From contig CAZNNH010000226.1 in assembly GCA_964574335.1 (NCBI GenBank), positions 1 to 8,572 on the forward strand: a stretch of 8,572 nucleotides of DNA, given 5' to 3'. Both the position numbers and the translations under genes were made by a program. Shown here piece after piece: positions 1-5,842 of the stretch. The notes under the pieces are model-generated. The model saw only the letters and a program-made list of their open reading frames with translations, searched no databases and was not told where the DNA came from. The DNA is from CAZNNH01 sp964574335. GTDB taxonomy: Bacteria > Acidobacteriota > Vicinamibacteria > Fen-336. Numbering within the stretch: position 1 is the first letter of the stretch; each line of letters opens with the position of its first letter.

Positions 1-210
1 CTTCTGGAGAGCGAGCTGTTCGGCCACGAGCGCGGCGCCTTCACCGGAGCGGACCTGCGCGTGGTCGAGTACGGCACCTTCATCCCGGTGGGTAGCTCGC
101 GGGTGGACAAGGCGGACGGAAACCGCGCCGAGGCCGCCCGCCGCCTCGGCCTCACCTACAACCAGATCCGCCACTACTGCAGGAAGTACGGCCTCGGCGG
201 ACGCGGGTGA
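1..210 (+). pseudogene. Remnant of a PspF-type sigma-54 enhancer-binding protein, internally deleted
   Basis: Frame 1 is open from the window edge to a TGA at 208-210 and encodes 69 residues. It starts with the classic sigma-54 activator stretch LLESELFGHERGAFTGAD (residues 1-18), the loop that contacts sigma-54. It then continues with RVVEYGTFIPVGSSRV (residues 20-35), which resembles the later AAA+ segment LLRVIEYGELERVGGS of PspF. It ends with GNRAEAARRLGLTYNQIRHY (residues 40-59), a Fis-like helix-turn-helix close to the PspF C-terminus. The Walker B segment (GGTLFLDE), the sensor and arginine-finger regions and the linker to the DNA-binding domain are all missing, although the frame is kept. 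From the PspF layout I estimate about 30 residues lost at the first junction and about 150 or more at the second. Without Walker B it cannot hydrolyse ATP as a normal activator. The 5' part lies outside the window. An assembly collapse is an alternative to true decay. Confidence 0.7.
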
Positions 211-255
211 CGCTGCTCTGTCATGTCCGGACGTGGAAAGACGGCGTCAGACCTT

Positions 256-266
256 CCCGCTGCGGG
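256..266. repeat. Short dyad CCCGC-T-GCGGG upstream of the lipoprotein gene
   Basis: Five-base arms are separated by one base. It lies within the 14-base string CTTCCCGCTGCGGG (253-266), which recurs identically on the minus strand at 5586-5599 in front of the coiled-coil gene. It could be a binding site for a shared regulator or chance in GC-rich DNA. Confidence 0.3.
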
Positions 267-334
267 CGGCCCGACCGAGGTGCACAATCCGCCCGCCGAG
301 GCGTGCTTGCACCACCTGCGCTCTCGTGCGCGGT

Positions 335-340
335 TAGAAT
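335..340 (+). promoter_or_regulatory. Possible -10 box (TAGAAT) for the lipoprotein gene
   Basis: TAGAAT matches the TATAAT consensus at five of six positions and stands out as an AT-rich spot in a GC-rich stretch, about 90 bases before the chosen start codon. The best -35-like string upstream, TTGCAC at 307-312, is 22 bases away, which is too far for a standard sigma-70 promoter. The call therefore rests on the -10 hexamer alone. Confidence 0.25.
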
Positions 341-414
341 CCTCCAGCCCAGGGTCGAACGACAATGCAGCGCGATCCCCGCAGGCCTGCACCCCTCGCA
401 CGCCAGCGCCAAGC

Positions 415-422
415 AGGAAGGA
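415..422 (+). promoter_or_regulatory. Ribosome binding site fixing the lipoprotein start
   Basis: AGGAAGGA ends 8 bases before the ATG at 431. The upstream in-frame ATG at 365 has no comparable purine-rich site, so this site decides the start. Confidence 0.7.
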
Positions 423-430
423 ACAAGGTC

Positions 431-1864
431 ATGAGCTGCTGCCACCCATACCTTCGGGACCAACATGCTCTCTCTTCCGTCGCGCAATCCGGGCCACGAG
501 CGCGTCGAACGCTTCTGCTGTCCCGGGACCGGGCGAGAGGCACCCTCGTTGCGCTGGCTCTCAGCGTTGCCCTGGTCGATGGGTGCGCCGACTCCTCCGC
601 ACCCTCGCACCCGGACTACTCCGCGGGGGTGCCCCAGCGAACGAGCCTCGGCGCCCGGATAGAGGGGCTTGCAGCGATCAGCGACGCTCAGCTGAAGCTG
701 CTGGGACTGCCCGAAGGCTCCGGCGTGGTCGTGACCTACGTGTGCGCTGCGGGACCAGCCCATAAGGCCGGCCTGAAGCCGGGCGATGTGATCCGGGTAT
801 TTGCAGGCACTCCCGTCACTGATCGGCCCACGTTCCTTCAGGTCCTGAGAGGCCTCGAGGTGGGCCAGCGCGTCGAGGTCGAGTACTGGCGTGCCGGGCA
901 GCTCTCCGAGACGGCGCTGCGTCTGGAAGGCGCCGCGCTCGTCTATCGACGCGCATGCGAGGCGGGAGATGCTGAGGCGTGTTTCAGCTTCGGCGCCATG
1001 CTCACGGAGGGTGACAGCGTGGTCGTGAATGTCCCGGCCGCGATCAAGTTTCTAGGCCGTGGCTGTGAGGGGGGGGCACCCGCGGCCTGCGTGAATCTCG
1101 GCATCATCTACGAACACGGGACCGGAGATACGCCCATCAGACCGCAGCTAGCCATCACCTCGTACGAAAGAGCCTGTTCGATGGGTGTCATGCCAGGATG
1201 CTTCAACCTGGCCCTCTACTATCGGCGACACGACGCGACGCTTGAGGAGAACGAGCGCGCGGCGGAGCTGTTCGAGCAGCTCTGCGCCTCGGACGACGCC
1301 GAGGCCTGCAACGAGGCGGCGTTCATCTACCGCGGGAGGCGAGGTCTGATCGGGGATCAGCAACGTTCCATCGCGCTCTTTCGCAAGGCCTGCAATCTCG
1401 GCCAGGGCCGATCCTGTGGGGTGCTCGAGAGGAGCTTGCGCGACGACCTGGAGAACCAGGGGAAGGCCGACGAGTGGGCGCGAGCCTGTGACTCCGGGGA
1501 GTTAGAGGCCTGCGACCGGCTCGCCCAAGCCCATGCGTTCGGAGAAGGAATCGGGAAGGACCTAAAGAGGGCCTTGGTCCTGGCCCAGTTGGCCTGCAAT
1601 GGCCGGGTGCGCGGTGCTTGCCACAGATGGCGTCGGTACCAAGGCAACGTTTGTACCTGGGAGTTCGTCGTTGGGGACACGGTCTTCAGTGACGGCTCAC
1701 CAGCGCAGAGCGCGGAGGAATGTGCGCAGGACGCCAGAGAGCACGTCGTCGCTGCCTGCGAAGCGGAGCAGGCCACGGTGGTCGCTCACCCGTCCGCGGC
1801 GTATACAGGGGGGCGCGGGGGAATCTCGCACCTCTCCGTCTCTCCGCGGTGTGGCGGAGCCTAG
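431..1864 (+). CDS. Putative lipoprotein with PDZ domain and seven cysteine-paired Sel1-like repeats
   Basis: The protein has 477 residues. A long basic N-region is followed by a hydrophobic segment (about residues 37-48) and LVDGC with Cys52, a lipobox-like site; Asp at -2 is atypical, so lipidation is probable rather than certain. Residues about 75-166 form a PDZ domain of HtrA type, with AGLKPGDVI at its core, but no protease domain is present. Residues about 170-400 hold seven Sel1/Hcp-type helical repeats, each ending in C-x7-C: Cys 176/184, 212/220, 249/257, 285/293, 321/329, 353/361 and 389/397, a spacing of 32-37 residues. In Helicobacter cysteine-rich Hcp proteins such pairs form disulfides, which fits an extracytoplasmic location. 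The last 80 residues hold four more cysteines (408, 431, 443, 474) and match no family I know. The likely role is protein binding or scaffolding in the periplasm or at the cell surface; no enzymatic motif is visible. The ATG at 365 would add 22 residues and is less likely. Confidence 0.85.
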   Translation: MSCCHPYLRDQHALSSVAQSGPRARRTLLLSRDRARGTLVALALSVALVDGCADSSAPSHPDYSAGVPQRTSLGARIEGLAAISDAQLKLLGLPEGSGVVVTYVCAAGPAHKAGLKPGDVIRVFAGTPVTDRPTFLQVLRGLEVGQRVEVEYWRAGQLSETALRLEGAALVYRRACEAGDAEACFSFGAMLTEGDSVVVNVPAAIKFLGRGCEGGAPAACVNLGIIYEHGTGDTPIRPQLAITSYERACSMGVMPGCFNLALYYRRHDATLEENERAAELFEQLCASDDAEACNEAAFIYRGRRGLIGDQQRSIALFRKACNLGQGRSCGVLERSLRDDLENQGKADEWARACDSGELEACDRLAQAHAFGEGIGKDLKRALVLAQLACNGRVRGACHRWRRYQGNVCTWEFVVGDTVFSDGSPAQSAEECAQDAREHVVAACEAEQATVVAHPSAAYTGGRGGISHLSVSPRCGGA

Positions 1865-2042
1865 TCGCTAGAAGCTTGAGGGCGACGCGGGCGGCGGCGA
1901 TCGACTTGGTGTGACTGATGAGGATGATACCGACGTGGCCTGGTCGGCAGGGCCCGGGCGTCTTGTGGAAGCGTGGCCGCAGCTCGGCCTCCGGGACGGG
2001 GCGTCGATGCAGCTTCAGCCTCGCCTCTGAACGCCCCGAGGA

Positions 2043-2064
2043 ACAACACGTTGTCGACACGTTG
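2043..2064. repeat. Direct repeat ACACGTTG x2 overlapping a small dyad
   Basis: ACACGTTG occurs at 2046-2053 and again at 2057-2064, an 11-base period close to one helical turn. The first copy lies inside the dyad ACAAC-AC-GTTGT (2043-2054). The cluster ends 17 bases before the possible start codon at 2082, where an operator could lie. Its function is unknown and its small size allows chance. Confidence 0.35.
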
Positions 2065-2081
2065 CTTGGGAGAGGTTCTTC

Positions 2082-2249
2082 ATGGGGATGGGGAGCTGGC
2101 AGATGCTCCTGGCTGCCAACGTCGCGGCGCCGGCGCGGTTGCCGTATCACCGGGCCCGGCTCGCGGAACGTCCCGACCCGAAACGGACTCTGCCCGAGGC
2201 TCCGAACCGCAATGCATTCAGCCACAACCTCGACCAAGCGGAGCGCTAG
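2082..2249 (+). CDS. Possible small ORF, 55 residues, unknown function
   Basis: ATG at 2082 is preceded by GGGAGAGG (2068-2075) with a 6-base gap, a good ribosome binding site. About 45 of the 55 codons end in G or C, as in the true genes around it. The product begins MGMGSWQMLLAANVAAPARL and has an Arg/Pro-rich second half; it has no signal peptide, membrane helix or motif I recognise. It could be a genuine small protein, the fragment of a decayed gene, or chance in GC-rich DNA. Support is the ribosome binding site and codon bias only. Confidence 0.25.
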   Translation: MGMGSWQMLLAANVAAPARLPYHRARLAERPDPKRTLPEAPNRNAFSHNLDQAER

Positions 2250-2388
2250 TTGGCGCAGGCAACTCTGTCTCGACCTACCTACAGTAGTCCACCGCCCGGC
2301 CGGGACGCTGGGCGATTGCAGACATGGCGGGGCGCTACGCCCTGGCGTGAGGGGAAGCCTCCGGAATGACGGCCGAACGGTTCATGTG

Positions 2389-2402
2389 GCAGATGCATCT
2401 GC
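2389..2402. repeat. Perfect 14-bp palindrome GCAGATGCATCTGC
   Basis: This self-complementary string lies about 30 bases past the stop codon of the minus-strand coiled-coil gene. It overlaps an alternative small hairpin, GATGC-6-GCATC (2392-2407). With no following T-run on the minus strand it is not a classic intrinsic terminator. It could be a protein-binding site or part of a factor-dependent 3' end. Confidence 0.4.
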
Positions 2403-2429
2403 GCATCGCGCCCTGAGCCCGCCGGCGAT

Positions 2430-5400
2430 TCAGCGCGGGCGGCCGGGGGGGGGCGGGGTCGCGTGGCCCCCCTCCGCCTGGTGGCTGGGGCGGGCCTCCG
2501 CTGGCTTCTTCTCGTGCGCCGCCCGCATGGCGTCGATCTGGTCCTGGTGCTCGCGACGGAGGGCCACCACAATGTCGGCGTGGCCTCGACGCAGCCGGTC
2601 CATCTTGGCCTTCCACTCGACGACGGCAGCGGCGACCGCCGCCTCGTGCTCGGCGCCCAGCCGGGACTCCAGCGCCTCCAGGGCCTGCTGGTGCTGCTGG
2701 GGCGACAGGGCACCGTCCTGGAGCCCCGCCAGCTCGGCTTGCACGGCGGCGAGCTCCCCGCGGAGGCGCTCCAGCTCGGCCCCGTGCGCCGCATCGAGCG
2801 CCTTCCGCTCCTGATCGGCGCGGGCTTGAAGCGAGGCCGTCTGCTCGTCGTGCTCGCGGCGAAGCGCCTCGAGGGAAGCCGCATGCGCCGAACGCAGCTT
2901 TTCCATCTCGCGCCCCCAGGTCTCGGCGGCCAGGGCCGACCGCTGGTGGTGCTCCGCGGTCAGGCGCCGCTCGAGAGCGGCAAGGTCCTCGCGCTGCTTC
3001 GTCTCGGCCTGGAGCCGTTCCCGCTCGTGCGCCTCCCGAAGCTGCTGATCGCGCCGGGCCGCCTCGGTCCTCGCCGCGGCCAGGGCCCCGGTTCCGCGCT
3101 GCTCGGCCGCCTGGAGCTCGGCGTCCTTCTCGGCCAGCCGCTGCGCGGCCGCTGCTTCTCGAGCGTCGCGGAGCTCCCGGTGCTCGCGGCGCACCGCGTC
3201 CAGCGCTGCAGCGTGCTCCTGTCGCAGCGCCTCGAGCGCGTCTCCCCACTCGGCTGTCGTCGCGGCCACCGCCTTCTCCTGTTCCTCGCGAAGCCGCGAC
3301 TCGAGGGCGCGCCGGTCGGCGCGATGCGCATCCAGAGCCTCCCGCTCCGAGACGGCGTTCTGGGCGCGAAGCCCTTCGAGGGCCTGCTGGTGCTCCTGCC
3401 GCAGCCGCTCGCGCTCTCGCTGGCCGTCAACGCGCACGCGGGCGAGCTGCTCGAGGGCGCGAGACAGGGAGACCTCGTGCCCGGCATCCCTCTTGGACTG
3501 CTCGTCCTCGAAGGCGGCACGAAGCTGCGCGACCTGCTCGCTGTGATCGCGGCGCTGCTCCTCGAGCTTGGCGTCCCAGGAGGCCACAGCGGCGGCGACC
3601 GCTTCGTCTCCCTCCTTGCGAAGGCGAGCCTCCAGGCCGGCCCGTGCCTCGGCGTGGTTGGCTTCGACACGCAGAAGCTCGGCCTCGAGCCGCTGGCGGG
3701 ACTGCTGCTCGACCTGGGCCGCGTGCGAACGCGCGGCGGAGAGCGCCTCGGCGTCCTGTCGGCGTGCCGCACGATGCTCCTCCTCGCGCCGGGTGAGCTC
3801 TCCTTCAACGGATGAGGAGAGCCCTTGCAGCCGCTGCGCGTACTCCTGGCGCAGGGTCTCGAGAGAGGCGGCGTAGTCACGACCGTGCTCCTCGAGCCGC
3901 TTCTCCCAGTCCTCTGCCGCCGTAGCCACGGCTCGCGCCCCCTCGTCCCGCAGCCGGGCCTCGAGCGCCTTGGCCGCCTCGACCTGGCGGAGCGCGAGGT
4001 CGGCGAGCTGCCGCTCGTGAGCCTCGGAGGTGAGCCTGTGCTGTCGGGCCGCCTCGGAGCGGGCGGTCGCCAGCTCCTCTCTGGCCTGGGAGAGGGCGGC
4101 CTGGTAGGCGCTCCTCTCCTCTCCCCATTCCTGCTCCCGCGCGGCCCGAAAGGCGGCGAGCTGCTCCTCGAAATGCCGGCGCAGCGCCGAAAGCGACTCG
4201 GCGTGCGCCCGCCGCAGCTCCTGAAGGCGTTCCTCGTGGCGCGCCCGGGCGGCGGCGAGGGCTTCGGCGTGCTCCTCGCGGAGCTGCACCTCGGTCTCCT
4301 TGGCGGCGCACCTCTGCTGCTCGGTGCGTTCCTCGGCGGCCCCGTGGGCCGCCAGCGCTTCGGCAAGCGAAGCCTCGTGGAGACGCTGCAGCTCTTCGCG
4401 GCGCCGCTCTGCGTCCGCCGCCGTCTCCTCCAGGACGCGGTCGAGGGCCTGCTTGTGGTCGCCGTCGCGCTGGGCGAGCTCGCGCTCGCGACGCTCGGCC
4501 AGCTCTTCGATCCGGGTCTCGAGTGTCGCCGTTGACTGCTGGTGGTCGAGGACCAGCCGCTCGAACCGGGCGCGCCACTTCTTGGATCGTGCGACGACGG
4601 CCTTGCCGCGCTCGGCGCGCAGTTGGCTTTCGAGGCGGGTGCGAGCCGCCTGCTGCTCCTGCTTGACCTCTTGCAGGGTGTCGGCGTGGGCAGCGAGGCT
4701 GGCCTCGTGCAGCCGACGCGCCTCGGTGTGGCGCCGCCGCTCCGCTTCGAGCTCCGCCCGGCTCGCCGCTGCCTCGGAGGAGATCTGCTTGACCTGCAGA
4801 CGCAGGCGCTGCGCCTCCGCCCGCTCGTGCTCGAGGTTGCTGTCGAGCTGAACCACGTGGCCGGTGGCCTGCTCCCGCTCCCGCTTGGCGGCCGCGGCCT
4901 GGGCCAGCGCGTCGCGGAGGGTCCTGCGGGTGGTCACCAGATCGCGCTCCCGCGCCGCGATCTCCTTCCGCAGGTGAGAGATCTCCTTCTCCTTGGTGGT
5001 GACGACGCTGCCGAGCCGCAGGAAGTCCCCGTCGCGCGCGGCGCGCCGGGTGACGTCGAGCTCGGAGCGGAGCTTCTCGAGCTCCGCCTCGAGCTCCGCC
5101 GTTCGCCCCTCACCAGGCGCGGTCTCTCCTGCGGCCGCCAGCTCGTCGCCTCGCTCCGCCGCGACGGCGCGGTCGGCGCCGAGGTCGGAGGGCACGGGCC
5201 CGGCGCCCAGCAGCGCCTCCACCATCGCCACCACCGCTTGTTGTTCGAGGCTCCGCTTGTCCAGGTACCCCTGTGCCAGCTCGGCCTGCCGGTTCAGCTC
5301 GAGCTCGTCAGGGGGGATGGTGCCGGTGGTCAGGACGATGGGCACATCGGGCGCCGCGGCCCGCGCCCGCCGGCAGCTGGCGAAGCCGGTCTTCTTGGGG

Positions 5401-5561
5401 AGATCGACGGCTACGAAGACGATCGCCGGGTCGAGCTGGTCCGCGAGCCCCTGGCTCCACTCCGGGCGCATCTCGACGGTCAGGCGGGACCCGAGCCACC
5501 CACCGAGCGTCTCGGCGAGCTCCCGGTCGTCGTCGATCAGCAGGGCACAGGGCTTTGGCAT
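2430..5561 (-). CDS. Pseudoreceiver plus long coiled-coil protein, AglZ/FrzS-like
   Basis: The product has 1043 residues. Residues 1-118 form a CheY-like receiver fold: acidic pocket Asp10-Asp11, Thr79, and Lys102 in GYLDK. The phosphoacceptor position in VFVAVDLPKKTG is Ala51, by alignment of A-V-D-L-P with CheY D57-W-N-M-P, and the Pro that normally follows the Lys is Arg103. A linker rich in Ala, Gly, Pro and Glu (about 119-152) precedes a charged Glu/Arg/Ala/Leu coiled coil from about 153 to 1015, then a short Pro-rich tail. Myxococcus AglZ (gliding motility) and FrzS (polar motility) have the same plan, an atypical receiver before a long coiled coil, so a scaffold role in motility or polarity is the best guess, not proof. 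ATG at 5561 is chosen because the receiver begins there; the open frame runs back to 5768 through non-coding-looking sequence. The Shine-Dalgarno is weak. The gene is divergent from the Ser/Thr kinase gene. I cannot say whether it is AglZ, FrzS or a paralogue. Confidence 0.92.
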   Translation of the reverse strand: MPKPCALLIDDDRELAETLGGWLGSRLTVEMRPEWSQGLADQLDPAIVFVAVDLPKKTGFASCRRARAAAPDVPIVLTTGTIPPDELELNRQAELAQGYLDKRSLEQQAVVAMVEALLGAGPVPSDLGADRAVAAERGDELAAAGETAPGEGRTAELEAELEKLRSELDVTRRAARDGDFLRLGSVVTTKEKEISHLRKEIAARERDLVTTRRTLRDALAQAAAAKREREQATGHVVQLDSNLEHERAEAQRLRLQVKQISSEAAASRAELEAERRRHTEARRLHEASLAAHADTLQEVKQEQQAARTRLESQLRAERGKAVVARSKKWRARFERLVLDHQQSTATLETRIEELAERRERELAQRDGDHKQALDRVLEETAADAERRREELQRLHEASLAEALAAHGAAEERTEQQRCAAKETEVQLREEHAEALAAARARHEERLQELRRAHAESLSALRRHFEEQLAAFRAAREQEWGEERSAYQAALSQAREELATARSEAARQHRLTSEAHERQLADLALRQVEAAKALEARLRDEGARAVATAAEDWEKRLEEHGRDYAASLETLRQEYAQRLQGLSSSVEGELTRREEEHRAARRQDAEALSAARSHAAQVEQQSRQRLEAELLRVEANHAEARAGLEARLRKEGDEAVAAAVASWDAKLEEQRRDHSEQVAQLRAAFEDEQSKRDAGHEVSLSRALEQLARVRVDGQRERERLRQEHQQALEGLRAQNAVSEREALDAHRADRRALESRLREEQEKAVAATTAEWGDALEALRQEHAAALDAVRREHRELRDAREAAAAQRLAEKDAELQAAEQRGTGALAAARTEAARRDQQLREAHERERLQAETKQREDLAALERRLTAEHHQRSALAAETWGREMEKLRSAHAASLEALRREHDEQTASLQARADQERKALDAAHGAELERLRGELAAVQAELAGLQDGALSPQQHQQALEALESRLGAEHEAAVAAAVVEWKAKMDRLRRGHADIVVALRREHQDQIDAMRAAHEKKPAEARPSHQAEGGHATPPPPGRPR
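2532..4634 (-). repeat. Seven-copy array of ~110-residue coiled-coil repeats within the coiled-coil gene
   Basis: A motif of the form LExRL-x2-E-x3-AVA-x5-W-x3-LExLR-x2-H recurs with its marker residue at W329, H442 (Trp replaced), W552, W662, W772, W882 and W983. Spacings are 113, 110, 110, 110, 110 and 101 residues. The Leu 15 residues before each marker keeps the same spacing (314, 427, 537, 647, 757, 867, 968). The DNA unit is about 330 bp and diverged, so the repeat is clearest in protein. One unit of 110 residues equals ten 11-residue (hendecad) steps. His pairs 11 apart (783/794, 893/904, 994/1005) fit that period. Confidence 0.8.
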
Positions 5562-5585
5562 CGCTCGACCATGGCATCGTAGCAA

Positions 5586-5596
5586 CCCGCAGCGGG
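5586..5596. repeat. Short dyad CCCGC-A-GCGGG upstream of the coiled-coil gene
   Basis: This is the reverse complement of the dyad at 256-266. On the minus strand the match extends to 14 bases, CTTCCCGCTGCGGG (5586-5599). It sits 25 bases before the start codon of the coiled-coil gene, so it could lie in that gene's promoter or leader. Confidence 0.3.
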
Positions 5597-5624
5597 AAGA
5601 GCCAGGATGACTTGGCAGATCGCC

Positions 5625-5650
5625 CCTGGCCGGCTTCGTTACCTGGCCGG
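5625..5650. repeat. Direct repeat CCTGGCCGG x2 in the divergent intergenic region
   Basis: Copies at 5625-5633 and 5642-5650 are identical over 9 bases and 8 bases apart. They lie between the two divergent genes, where a regulator could act on either. Chance is possible at this GC content. Confidence 0.3.
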
Positions 5651-5744
5651 GCCTCCTCCCGGCGGCCAACACCCCCTCCGCCCCGGACAAGAAGGGAGGA
5701 CCCTTCACCTGCTCTCGAGGGCGGACCGATTGTGCGGCCTCTAC

Positions 5745-5762
5745 ACCCGCAACGGTGCGGGT
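5745..5762. promoter_or_regulatory. Operator-like inverted repeat abutting the kinase -35 box
   Basis: ACCCGCA-ACGG-TGCGGGT has perfect 7-base arms around a 4-base centre. Its right end overlaps the first T of the TTGACA at 5762-5767. A dyad in this position is typical for a repressor or activator site, or it may form a small RNA hairpin if transcription starts upstream. The left arm ACCCGCA also occurs at 5585-5591 in the same intergenic region. Confidence 0.4.
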
Positions 5763-5788
5763 TGACACGCCAACCGGCCTCGTATTAC
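5762..5788 (+). promoter_or_regulatory. Likely sigma-70-type promoter for the Ser/Thr kinase gene
   Basis: TTGACA (5762-5767) is a perfect -35 hexamer. TATTAC (5783-5788) is a four-of-six -10 hexamer after a 15-base spacer, which is shorter than the usual 17. Transcription would start near 5795, giving a leader of roughly 50 bases that contains the ribosome binding site. Confidence 0.45.
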
Positions 5789-5842
5789 CTACCCGCCACG
5801 AATGGGAAATGGCCCGCCGGCACGGGCGAGGGATCGGGATAC

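Larger units (their letters stand above)
1865..2429. other. 565-bp stretch without a confident gene
   Basis: This stretch separates the lipoprotein gene from the end of the minus-strand coiled-coil gene. Open frames exist on both strands, but none gives a protein I recognise. The only frame with a good ribosome binding site is the short one at 2082-2249. I looked for transposase or integrase remnants in all frames and saw nothing convincing. Small repeats at 2043-2064 and 2389-2407 are listed separately. Confidence 0.5.

Noticed and set aside
279..313. Inverted repeat GGTGCA...TGCACC upstream of the lipoprotein gene
   Set aside because: The arms are only 6 bases with a 23-base loop and no extension, which is expected by chance.
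1686..2237. Minus-strand open frame overlapping the end of the lipoprotein gene, examined as a possible transposase remnant
   Set aside because: No transposase, integrase or reverse transcriptase motif could be seen, and it overlaps the real C-terminus of the lipoprotein.
2417..2440. GC hairpin GCCCGC...GCGGGC as terminator of the coiled-coil gene
   Set aside because: It overlaps the stop codon, the stem is only 6 pairs with a 12-base loop, and no T-run follows on the minus strand.
1918..2814. 298-codon plus-strand open frame crossing the intergenic region into the coiled-coil gene
   Set aside because: Half of it is antisense to coding sequence, the composition is Arg/Ser/Trp-rich, and there is no ribosome binding site or domain.
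2463..3815. Long plus-strand open frame (450 codons) opposite the coiled-coil gene, with companions at 3825-4535 and 4542-5582
   Set aside because: The frames lie antisense to a clearly coding repeat-rich gene whose strong G/C third-position bias removes stops from the opposite strand. The translations are Leu/Gly/Arg-rich with no domain.
5590..5612. Sigma-54 promoter (TGGC...GC) on the minus strand before the coiled-coil gene
   Set aside because: TGGC and the downstream GC are one base off the strict -24/-12 spacing and the rest of the consensus is absent.
5562..5768. N-terminal extension of the coiled-coil protein to the first ATG of the open frame
   Set aside because: The receiver domain starts exactly at the ATG at 5561. 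The extension has no domain-like composition and would run across the kinase promoter region.
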